From positions 24,203,201 through 24,267,200 of the forward strand of contig OZ038422.1 in the NCBI GenBank assembly GCA_964036155.1: 64,000 bases of DNA, given 5' to 3'. Shown in pieces: positions 49,136-59,424 of the stretch. Numbering within the stretch: position 1 is the first letter of the stretch; every line of letters starts with the position of its first letter. The stretch comes from Diploscapter coronatus (lineage: Eukaryota; Nematoda; Chromadorea; Rhabditida; Rhabditidae). The translations under genes and the position numbers were made by a program. The notes below the pieces were generated by a model, which did not search any database, was not told where the DNA came from, and saw only the letters and a program-made list of their open reading frames with translations.

Positions 49136-51899
49136 ACGCCCACACAAAGAAACCATCGACAAATAACAACAACATCAAGGGCAACAAACAGATTGGTCCT
49201 GATAACATGAGGTCAACCAACAATTTTGCGTCAGGATTTCATAATAATCAGAAAAATTTCAGGCCTTCCAACTCAATCAGCGCATTGTTAGAGACGGATG
49301 AAGCAAATGCGATCAAGGAGTACCTCGATAAAAATACGATTGTTAGTTTCTAGCAACTGATATCATGCTTTTATGATGACATGAAACTCTTTCTTCCATG
49401 ATACGAATAATTTTTCAGATCCTAACATCTGGAATTTCTCAACTGTTGCGTGAAGAGCATGGACAATGGGCTGTGGTGCATTCGGGGCTCATCGGACTAG
49501 TCAAAGTTTGTCCATATAGACTTTGCTCACAGTGAATGACCATTAATGTGCTCGTTAAGGACTACAATCGACAATGTTACGAGTTGCAGCTTCTAGTCCC
49601 AACAACGTCCAGCGCATCACAGTCAGAAACGGTCAAAGTTCTTTGGAGATCCAAAATGTAAGGGTTCACTCTCATTCAAAGACTGGAGAATGCACTTTAG
49701 ACCTGATGAGTTCAATTGTGCGCGACCACACTCAAATCTGGTGACTTTTGAAATTGAAGGCGATGTGTACGGACTGAACTTCTATAGGGAAGAAGAAGCA
49801 AGGGAATTTATGGAGAAGATCTTTGAAGTTATGAGAAGTAAGGGATGATTCTATGCCAAATTAAAAAAAAAATCATTCAGCCAAAGAGAAACGGCTCAGC
49901 AGGATCGGGAGCACTCCAAAGCGTGCTGCCCCACCTCGACCCAAGGTACGACATAAACTATCAAAATTCTTTGTATAGTTTCATGGCCAGTTTGCATCGA
50001 TCGATAAGTGCCTTTTCGTTCACGCGAAATTTCACATAGATTTTGATAAGCAGTGTTCATACGCTGCTGAAAGATAGAGAGCACTATTTCGATGCGAGCG
50101 TTTCTCTGCATAATCGCAGATTCCATTTATCAATTTTGTACTGGGTGTCAAATTGGACACTTCCCCTGAATATATCTTTAATAATTTATAGTTTAATAAG
50201 AGCTTATTTTAGGACCCTTCTTCTCCGGTTTCATCAATGCCAACTGATGCAGGAGTCGTTATTCACGACTCGGTAGCCTTGCCTCAGAAGAAGGATTCAA
50301 AATGTCTCTTCATTGAAATCATCGAATTTTCCAATGACATTTATTTTAGCTGGTGGATTCTTTCATAACCTGAAGAGCAAACTGGGAGATCGATCAGGCA
50401 AGAAAGAGAAGAAATCCAAGAAGAAAAAACTAACGGCAGCGGATATTTCTAAGCCATCCGATTTTAAGTAAGAAACTCTTCTCTACATATTTTCATTTAA
50501 CCTGTAGACATATTGATCATCTTGGCATCAATTCACTTGACGATGAAGGGAAAGAACTATACGATGTCTTGAAGGCTAAGCTCAACGTATGATCCGAAAT
50601 TATAGCACACGAAATAATGATGAAATTTTAGGTAACAGAAGGAAATCGAACTGAGGAAAAATTTGTAATGGACGCTGTGATGAATCGACGTCATGAACTA
50701 CGTAATTCGATCATGATAAAGAAGGAAAGGGACCAAAATGGAGGGTTCAAGGTTTCCACAGCAACGGATACTGATCAGTGAGCAAATGAACTAGACGAAT
50801 TTTTAAAACCTGATTTTTTCAGCGAATATCTCGTCGCGAAAAGAGGGACCCCACGAGACATTAAGAACGCAGATGCCGCGGCGAAGGTGGGTTGTTAGCC
50901 CAAAGCTGAAAATGGAAAATAATTTCCAGAAAGGCGAACCAACCTCAGAACGAGCGGCCACTCCCGCGCCCTCTACCTTCGGCAAGTTAGACCCGCTGTG
51001 TCCCGATTGGGACTCACCAAGCGTCTCTCCACCGCTATCAAGTTCATCGCCGCCAACTCATCGAAGTCCACCCCCAGCTAGTCCACCAGCATCCAAACCT
51101 GCACTTCACGTTCACGATGATCCCGATCTTCACCACTCAAACGCCGAGCAGGCTCCTCCGCCTTTGCCAGCTCGAGGCGAATCTAGGCATCCGGGGGGAA
51201 TCGTTAGGAAGAACACTCCGTCTGAATTTGACATGAAGATGAGGAACCGAGGTTTGCAAGCTCCAAAACGAGGAGCGAGAAAGTTGAATTTTAGATGACT
51301 ATCCACGCCTACCTGCTCATCATCATAAAGCTGAACGCGCCGCTTCACCGCCTCCGATATCTCATCAGATCACACCCCCGATGACTCCTGGATCGTCGCC
51401 GATTCCACCTCCACCGCCCGCGCCTCCACCAGATATCTTTACCAAGCCGCAAACTTTATCGGTCTGAATTTCGAATAAATTGAAAATGAAAGACGGCAAC
51501 ATTTTCAGCCTACTTCGATGAGCTCTGCTGCCTCGTTGTCGCCACCGACGACTCACAACACGAGCAAGAGTTTGCCACCGGTCTCCGACGGGAGGAAGAG
51601 CCTGCTCATGGTAGTTGACTCGGGAAGTGTCAATTTTTTTTAAATATAAAACCTCAGGATATCCAAAACGTGGATAAGAGCAGATTGTTGAAGCCGGTGG
51701 ATAACGCAAGTCGTCTATCCGACAATAGCGTCAAATCACCTCAAGACGGAGGAATCTTACAGTCATTGCAAGCGGAACTCGAGAAAATCAGAGCTGTAAT
51801 GGAAAGCGACTCGGAAGAGGATGAAGAGGGTAAGGACTTACGAAAATTCGAAATTTACGAATATTTTCAGAAAGTGAAACCGACGAAGAATGGAATTAG
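49136..51899 (+). CDS. wsp-1: WASP/N-WASP actin nucleation-promoting factor
   Basis: Exons: 49136-49341 (ATG 49207), 49419-49505, 49560-49657, 49701-49837, 49881-49945, 50213-50303, 50350-50467, 50508-50586, 50632-50777, 50823-50886, 50930-51251, 51295-51461, 51509-51610, 51658-51829, 51871-51899 (TAG); 603 aa from ATG 49207. Domains in order: WH1/EVH1 (GQWAVVHSGLIGLVKDYNRQ, EGDVYGLNFYREEEAREF); a basic patch (KKEKKSKKKK) before CRIB/GBD (ADISKPSDFKHIDHLGINSL), which binds active CDC-42; Pro-rich segments (SPIPPPPPAPPPDI) for profilin and SH3 ligands; one WH2 (GRKSLLMDIQNVDKSRLLKP); and a central-acidic tail ending DSEEDEEESETDEEWN with the Trp that binds Arp2/3. Five introns are 41-46 bp. 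The frame stays open upstream of ATG 49207 to the exon start, so an earlier exon may exist; alternatively the acceptor at 49135 is a trans-splice site. Confidence 0.94.
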
Positions 51900-52492
51900 A
51901 TGGGCTTCAAAAATCTATTTCATCATTGTGATTCTTTCGTTAAAGTTGTGATATTTTCCGATAAGTCATAAGAATCCCTGTGATATTTTGTATAGAAATG
52001 ATTTTTTTTTATAATAAAGGAATCGTCAGAGTAAACTACTCTTTCTCGATGAGTTGATTAGTTATCGCAAGAAAGGTAATAGAGAATTTTGATAACTTTG
52101 AAGGAAAAATTGCGCATCTTTTGGTGCAAACCCCATCTCAATTGGATGATCATATTTCTAGATATAAGCGTGCACAAACAAACACGCTTAAAGAATAATA
52201 AAAGTAAGACTAGAAATTAGTCTTCCTTACCTTCATTTTTTTCAGTTTAAAGAAGTAATTCCATTTTTTCAGAATACCGAATAAACGTGTGATGTATTAT
52301 TTGCACAGCTATAGAATGTTGAAATTGACATACAAAAATTTCAGAAGGAAGAAGAATAAGTTATGCAAAACAATATAAAGCAAATATAAACATTTCACGT
52401 ATGGTAATTATTCGAAAACGTGTGTTCCGAAATTTCGTATAAAAGGAATTCGAGTTTTTGAAGAAGTGTGCAACGCTGAGTTCGAAGCTTCG
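51900..52492. other. WASP 3' UTR and promoter of the Cys-rich peptide gene
   Basis: AT-rich, no ORF of note. It contains the AATAAA at 52013. The sequence TATAAAAGGAATTCG (52438-52452), about 40 bp before the next start codon, is TATA-box-like. Confidence 0.4.
52013..52018 (+). terminator. putative polyadenylation signal, WASP gene
   Basis: AATAAA 114 bp after the WASP stop codon, following a T run. Confidence 0.5.
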
Positions 52493-53226
52493 ATGAAAAC
52501 TCTCGTATTTCTGATTCTACTTATTCTCGAGGTTGTCGCTGACGGGGAAACGAATAAAGATAAAAAGGTTGGCATTCGAAAATTAGTATATTTGAATTAA
52601 TTGGCTAAGATAGTTTTATTTTCTCCAAGAAGAAAAGGTTATATATTAATTTTCAGATATTCCTTTCCAAGAGCCTAAATCTCAACCCACTAAGAAAACA
52701 ACACACTTCCGAGATAAGTGGGTCGATAATTGGCGCGGCTCAAACTGAAGATAATGAAGAGGGTAAAAACCCCGAGGAAAAGTAATTCTACCTGAAAATT
52801 TAGAGAAAATACGCATACCACGAGGCGAGGATCGGCAAGAAGTCGAACTTCTCGAGGAAGTACCTCCGAAGGAAGAGGACTCTCTAGACGAGGATTTTGT
52901 GGACGAATTTCGTAGGTTTTGAAGAAATTCCAAAATACGAGAGATTTTTCAGCCCTGAGGGATAAATTGCTCCGTGACGGTCCAATGGCAGTATTCAATG
53001 CAGAGGATGGTGTAGCGCTTCGAGCCAAGCGACAGATGGGGTGATTTTTCGGAATTTTTTGATAAATTGATCAATTTGAAAAACTAATTTCTCAAACAGT
53101 TTGAGAACTTTTGGCTTAAAAGGGTGAATAGTTTGATCATTTTATATTTCTAGTTGCGGTTGCTGCTGTTGCGGGTGTCCTATGATGAATGCGTCGGCTT
53201 GCCCGTGTTATTGTGGATGTGGTTAG
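52493..53226 (+). CDS. secreted precursor of a 10-cysteine peptide
   Basis: Exons 52493-52567, 52657-52762, 52804-52911, 52953-53040 and 53154-53226 (TAG); 149 aa. All junctions are GT-AG with TTTCAG/TTTAG/TTCTAG acceptors, and two introns are 41 bp. Signal peptide MKTLVFLILLILEVVA, then a polar, strongly acidic and Cys-free pro-region (VELLEEVPPKEEDSLDEDFV). A furin-type dibasic site RAKR follows, and then a 26-residue C-terminal segment QMGCGCCCCGCPMM plus NASACPCYCGCG with 10 cysteines. Cleavage after RAKR would leave an N-terminal Gln able to form pyroglutamate. No family was recognised. The cysteine density suggests metal binding or a dense disulphide knot, but neither is shown. The gene lies between WASP and RAB-18 on the same strand. 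Confidence 0.75.
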
Positions 53227-54100
53227 GTTCGAACTTTCTGGATCAATTCTTCATTATTTGTTGTTTTTAATCTAAAAATGTCTTTCAATATTTATTTTCA
53301 ATAATTTATTTATTCCTGTATAAGTTATTATTATTTAGATAAAATATTATTTTAATTTTACAAAGAAGTTGATCACAACAAACATTCGATATACAATTAT
53401 GTTTCATTCATTATATGCTAGAAAATAGAGCTATAAAACCTGTTGGGATAAATTATGATATAATAATTTTCTTTCTGTTAATCCTCACCATATATTTGGT
53501 TCAACAATAGAGGTTTTACTCTAATTTTACTTATTTGATACACTTGTCTACGAAAATATCTAAAGTGCGATATTTCTAAGGGCCCGTTCATACTTAGTTG
53601 CATTGCAGCTTGTAACTTGCAACTCTTTCGAAATAGCATGAGAAATCAAGAAAGCACAAGAAACGATACAATCTTATACAATCGCGCTCTCTTCATTTTC
53701 CATGCTATTTCGAGTGAGTTACAAATTGCAACTAAATCCGAACGCGCCCTTCCATTTACACGCTTCGTTTCCCAATCTTGACCCCGCCCCCTTTTCCATT
53801 CCCGAATTGCAAATGCTAACGTCACATAGTCGCATGCCAAAGGACAGCTGACTGGCGAAACGTGAAAATAATTTGTTGTTCATTATTTTTGCTTATTGAT
53901 TGCCCAATTAACTCTGCAATTGAGGTACTTAACTCAGTAACTAGGGTAATTGTCAGGTTAATCATGCCTTTTATCTTTGATTTTACCTAATCGTGGAAGT
54001 AATTCGTTGTCGTTTTTATTATCACATTTAATTGCCCAATTAACTCGATGATTAGGGTAATTAAATACCTAATTAGACTAATTATCTTTGATTTTCAGAA
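53227..54100. other. intergenic, holds a foldback element
   Basis: AT-rich 3' flank of the Cys-rich gene, then the foldback at 53579-53750, then a stretch with repeated TTAACTC / AATTGCCCAATTAA motifs before the RAB-18 start. Confidence 0.5.
53579..53750. mobile_element. 172-bp foldback (MITE-like) element
   Basis: Arms at 53579-53640 and 53701-53750 are inverse complements over about 50 bp: AGGGC(C/G)CGTTC at the outside, TTAGTTGCA inside, and CGAAATAGCATG at the inner 12 bp. The left arm carries an extra ~12 bp. There is no ORF. The AGGGCGCGTT-type terminus recurs singly near 7366. Confidence 0.6.
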
Positions 54101-55695
54101 ATGGCATTCATCGGCGATGCGGATGAGCAGAATAACCCGTCGATCACGACGCTCAAAATTCTGATCATCGGCGAGAGCGGCGTCGGAAAGTCCAGGTATA
54201 ATTATCGAGATAATTTGGGTACTTAACAGGATAATTAAACAAACGACTAGTTGAATTTCAATGAAAATACAACTTACTTTTGAAAATATTGAAACTTTTC
54301 TAAAAATGATAAACCTTTTCGAAGGATAATTGTCAACGATGTTGAAATTGACAAATTGTCGCTTTATAGATTTTGAAAAATGTCAAGTATCGATTTTCAG
54401 TTTGATGCTGCGTTTCGTGGATGACTCGTTCGATCCCGAGCAGCCAGCCACAATCGGAGTGGATTTCCGAGTGACGTCGATGGTCGTGGACGGGAATCGA
54501 GTAAAGCTGGCCATCTGGGACACCGCCGGGCAGGAACGGTTCAGAACGCTCACCCCGAGCTACTACAGAGGAGGACAGGGAATCATTTGTGGTGGGTCGA
54601 TGATTGCTTCAGAATGAAAATGTCGTTTTTCCTTGTCCTGAGATTATCAGATCAATAGTCCTGAAAATTAGTCGTTTGAAGGTTAGAACTTTTGCAACGT
54701 AGACGCTAGTATTGTTTTCGAAATTATTTAATTATTATAATGCGTCGCATTCGCACAGTAATCAACTACTTCTTTGTTATTATCGAGCAAAATTTTAAAA
54801 CATACCTTCTTTTCTTACTCGAAGACTGAGAAAATGTTATAATTTTAAGTGTACGACGTGACTAACCGGAGTACATTCGAGCATTTGGATCACTGGATGA
54901 CGGAAGTCGACACCTACTCGACCAAGGATGACGCTGTCAAAATGATCGTCGGAAACAAAATCGATCTGGTAATTATTAGTTGCTCGATTTCTTGATACAT
55001 TTGCCCATTGATGGTCTGAAATAGTGGTGTTGATAAACTGAACATAACCTTCAGTGATCTTAATTTCATTTTAAAGCATTCAACTCCCTGAAATAAACAT
55101 ATCTGGGAGGTGAAAAAGTAGAAATATTTTCTCAAAAAAAAAATCTATATATATATTTTTTTAAATTCAGCCCAACCGAGTCGTCTCTCGAGAAGAAGGA
55201 ATGAAATTCGCGAAACGCCACCGGGCACTTTTCATCGAGGCCTCGGCAAAAACCAAAGAGGGAGTCCAGTGCGCTTTCGAGGAACTCATTCAGAAGGTGA
55301 TTTTTCCACTTTTTCTCTCTTGAATATCTCGCGTCCTACAGGTCTGACTGATTATTTTAAGAAATCTAATTATTGATTTATTGCATTTCGAAACAGTTTT
55401 TTTTTCGATAAAAATTCAGCTATATTGATAAACGTATGTATGTGTACAAAATCAACTCGTAAGAAATTGTCAATTTATCTGATGAATCTTGAAACATGGC
55501 TTTTTCTCTGGAAAGTTTGGTTTCGCAAGTGCAATAAGTCCTATGAAAGACGTTGTTCTTTTCTAGAAAAATTCTGAAACATTTATAATTTTTGCTTTTC
55601 AGATAATCCAAACTCCCGGTCTTTGGGATTCAGACAAACCGACGTTCCGACTTGGACAACAAGCAACTGGTGGAGACGGCATGTGTGGATGCTAG
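54101..55695 (+). CDS. rab-18: RAB-18 small GTPase
   Basis: Exons 54101-54195, 54401-54591, 54850-54968, 55171-55296 and 55603-55695 (TAG); 207 aa. Guanine-nucleotide motifs are complete: P-loop GESGVGKSS, switch [18 protein letters not shown] in switch II, GNKIDL and EASAKT. Rab18-type features include [20 protein letters not shown] and [20 protein letters not shown]. The C-terminus ends MCGC, a Cys-X-Cys end for double geranylgeranylation rather than the CaaX-like end of vertebrate Rab18. Rab18 acts at the ER and on lipid droplets. The ATG follows a TTTTCAGAA acceptor, so the transcript is likely trans-spliced. Confidence 0.95.
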
Positions 55696-57427
55696 ATTTC
55701 CGAGGATAAGTCCATTTTTGGAAAAAATTGACTCATTGTATTATTCATCCAGCCTTCACTCACTATTGTGTATTTTCATGTTCTATTAAAATGATAATCA
55801 GTAAAAATGAGAACGACGTTAGTGTGAATAATACAGCAAGAGTTTTATTTCACCTCTTCACCTCCTAAAATTCTTTCTGACCCACAAATTAGTCAATTTT
55901 AGTGTTTTGAAATGGATTTTCATCTTCTTCTGTGTAAAATTTTTAAATTCAGCAGAAAAATCTTTGATTTTCTATTTTTGAAGGGAAATAATTTTTTTCA
56001 AAGCACCGATATGCTTCATACAAAATTGTGCCTTCACGGGACGAAAATCTATCGTTTTCATTCTCTTTTCTTCATGAGCATTTGTAAATACGAAAATGTT
56101 GACCACGAATTGTTAGAAGAATGCCCAATTTTTTGCCATTCTCCAAAAATATCATTTATTACTGAAATAGTCATTTTTATCATTTTGCTCTATTCGCGCC
56201 TCACCGCTACAATTTCAAACATAATGAAAGTTTAGGTGATTTGGAAAAGTCTTGGGGGATGGTCTAGTTGATTGGTTTCAATACTTTTTAAAAGAATTTT
56301 TTACTCGCTTTTATTTGCTGAGATTTATATTGTATCAGAGAAAATGAATAAAGTCGTTTATTTCAATATCCGAGATCAGAAATGTTGTAATTTTGGACAG
56401 TTTTGCACTCGCGTTATGGATGTTACCCGTTTTTCTTTGAAACTAAAAAACATGATTTTTCTAGCTTTCAGTCTTCAATTTCGACAATTCGTCCTGGTCC
56501 GAGTACAGCTTTTCTTTGCGAATTTCCAGCAACAGATCCTTCCTAAAAAGAGTTAATTGAAAAAGATAAAATTTTATTAATTTCAATCAATTTGAGCATC
56601 TAGGGTATCAGGTTTAAAATAATGTGCAGTTTTTAAATCACTTTACAAAATTTTTCATGTTTAAAAAACTAGAATATCTGGGAATTTTAGCATATTGTTC
56701 AATTATGAATTCCTGCCTTTACAGTTTTATGTGCCGAGAAAATTGAAGAGCATAAGTCAGATTCTGATTGATCCGCGTGTGAGAAACAATACTTTTACAA
56801 GCCTTGTCATAAGTTTCAACAAATTTCAAATGAGCTAGGGGAATACCTATTTCTAATGTGATTTTTTGCGATACGATAAATGACTGCAAATTTCTAGCAT
56901 ATCGAAATATTTGATTTTCTTTAAAATACGTTTTCGTTTAGAAACTTACCTTTCATCAAACGAAGTAATCCCGATTTCCAACAAGTCGTTTTCCGAAATG
57001 TCCATTAGAACTCTGCCTAAATTTGCTTCTTCCTCCAAAATTCCTATTTTTCGTACCTGTGACGTTGTGTTTCAAGAAATTCAGCGAATATTTCAATGCC
57101 AACTTCGGTCTTCTTTTCCTTAGCCAATCGTCGACGTCCGATGCTATAATTAAGTCGCTAATTGGGCAATAAATTTGAGATAATTATCGCTAGTTACCAC
57201 TCCAAAAACACATCGGTCTGTAGGAAATCGTTTCGTAGATTTCCTGATTTGTCGAGTTCATATTTTAGAAAATTTCGAGATTTTGGCTAGAGAAATAGTA
57301 AGCACCAAGAATATCGATTAGTCTTACTTTACAAAGTAAATGCAGAGAATTCGAGCATTTTAGCTGAATGTTATGCTCAGCTTTTTCATTTGTTTTTCTT
57401 AATTTTTATTTTTTTCAGGATTGAAAA
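55696..57427. other. intergenic, no gene supported
   Basis: AT-rich. ORFs of up to 107 codons (55.9-57.1 kb) are Phe/Ile/Lys-rich and lack splice context. The TTTTTTCAGG acceptor at 57413-57419, eight bases before the next ATG, is a probable trans-splice site. Confidence 0.5.
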
Positions 57428-58960
57428 ATGTCGAAGGCAGTGACTCGCGTCCGTAAAAAGGAGATCATCAAAATCATCCACCCGCCCCTCCTCAGGACCA
57501 ATATCAAGTAATTTATTTTTAGATTTTAGAGATTTTCCCGCTATGTTCACTTATTATTTTGTTCAGCGCATTTTTTCTGTGTTATTGTTTTCCCGAAAAG
57601 GCCATCTGTAAACATAGATTATTATTTTAAATTGGTAAAGAAATGTAGTTTAAATTTACAGAGCCCAAATGGCCTCGGCCGCTCCTCCACTCGGTCCGAT
57701 GCTAGGTCAGCGAGGTCTGAACGTTGCCAACTTCTGCAAAGAATTCAACAAGGAAACCGGTCATATCAAACAAGGTATACTCTGATTTAAAAAAAAAAAA
57801 AAGATTTTTTAGTTTTTTTTTAATCTTTATCGGAATAACATAAATCGAATATCGCGATTATTCAATTTGCTTATCATCGCTGCGTCAAGTTACTTGAGGC
57901 ATACATGAAAAATACGGTTGAATATGAAAAGCTTCTTCCTATTTCGAATTTCAGAAGTACCCATTCAAATTTAAGTTTACCACTTTTAGTTGAATGACGC
58001 CTGCCTATAACTCTTATTGCGTAATAATAATAACATTCAGCAGTGATATCCCCTGCTTGTCCGAAACATGAGGATGAAATTGAAAGAATGAGGTTTATTT
58101 ATTTTCTAATTTGAGGAGTCCCCCTGCCAACCCGCGTCCACATTCGCCCCGATCGAACGTATGACTTGGAAATCTGCATGCCAACCACCACTTGGCTGCT
58201 CAAACAGGCCGCGGGAGTCAAGCGAGGCGCCATGAGTCCGGGTAGATTTAAAAATAGATCTAGAATACAAGTAAAGTAGGTCAAAATTTGTTTCAAACTC
58301 GTTTGAATGTAAAATTAATTTCCATTTTTTATTGCCAAAACCTATCGAAATGCTACTTTTCCCTAAAATTTTTGATTCTCAATTGAGTTGGTTACTTTCC
58401 AGCGAAAGGAGGAGAAGTTGCGGGAATCATCAGCGTGAAGCACATCTACGAAATCGCCAAACTCAAATCGCAGGACAAGGCCTGTCAGGGCCTGCCTCTT
58501 GAGGTTAATTTCATAAAAATATACCGCTATTAAAAATAACATTCAGTAATCCAAAAGAGCGCTGAAAAGATACCGAAGCATAATTTGAAATTTACCGTAT
58601 TCTATGACAGTTAAAAATTTCAGGTTCTCTGTCGAAAAATGCTCGTATGCGCTCGGAGTTGCGGTATCAAAGTCATCAGAGAGGATTTGGATCCGGAAAA
58701 ATTGAAGGTTAATTTTTAAGTTTTTAACTTTTATTTTTAAAAACTAGTCTCTCAAAAGTTCACTCGTTCTTCTAATTATAAATTGTTTCCCTCAAAAAGA
58801 GTGAGCTTTCCAAAAATCCTTACAGAATTTTGTCACATTTGTTTTTTTTTTCTTTTAATTTTCATTTCAGGTATTTTTGGACGAGCGTCGCGCAGTCGTT
58901 CAGAAACAATTGGTCGAGTTGGCTGACAAAAAGGCCGCTAAAATGCTCCGAACCACTTGA
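57428..58960 (+). CDS. mrpl-11: mitochondrial ribosomal protein L11 (uL11m)
   Basis: Exons 57428-57507, 57662-57774, 58116-58241, 58403-58503, 58624-58707 and 58871-58960 (TGA); 197 aa. The uL11 signature is clear: [40 protein letters not shown] and the C-terminal RNA-binding half [20 protein letters not shown] with [14 protein letters not shown]. The basic start ([14 protein letters not shown]) and the C-terminal extension after the conserved core ([20 protein letters not shown]) fit the mitochondrial rather than the bacterial or cytosolic form. uL11m forms part of the GTPase-associated stalk base of the mitoribosome. AATAAA lies at 59110. Confidence 0.95.
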
Positions 58961-59109
58961 AATTAAGGTGTATCTTTTATTTTTGGTTTTAGATTCTAAA
59001 CAATAATTTCTAGGCTGCTTATTTTGAAGTTTTTAGAATCTAAAATTTCGCATAGGATGAGTTAGGTTCGAAAAGTTATATTTCATCGTTTTTTGTTAAC
59101 TCTTGTTCG

Positions 59110-59115
59110 AATAAA
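59110..59115 (+). terminator. putative polyadenylation signal, mrpl-11
   Basis: AATAAA 150 bp after the mrpl-11 stop. A minus-strand AATAAA (59144-59149) for the convergent gene lies just to its right, so the two 3' ends probably overlap. Confidence 0.5.
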
Positions 59116-59424
59116 CTTTCAAAAAATTCTAAGAAAAATGAGATTTATTTACACGCAATTTGTACTCATAACAGATGGCACGATCAACAAGAATTTGTGT
59201 TAAAAGAGAAAAGAATGAATAAATTAGATCGTGCTCGGATCCGCGAGTGACTGGGAGCGCTTCCAGCCACTCGTGAACCTGGGCACAGAAGGACTTACTG
59301 TAAGCCCCATTCAGTATAAACCCCTATCAAGATTTACTGGCACTCTTTTTCGAAGTGAATTAGTTCGTTTTAAAAATGGAGGGTTTAAAGTAAGTGAGGT
59401 TTAGAGTAAAATCGTTGAAATAGG

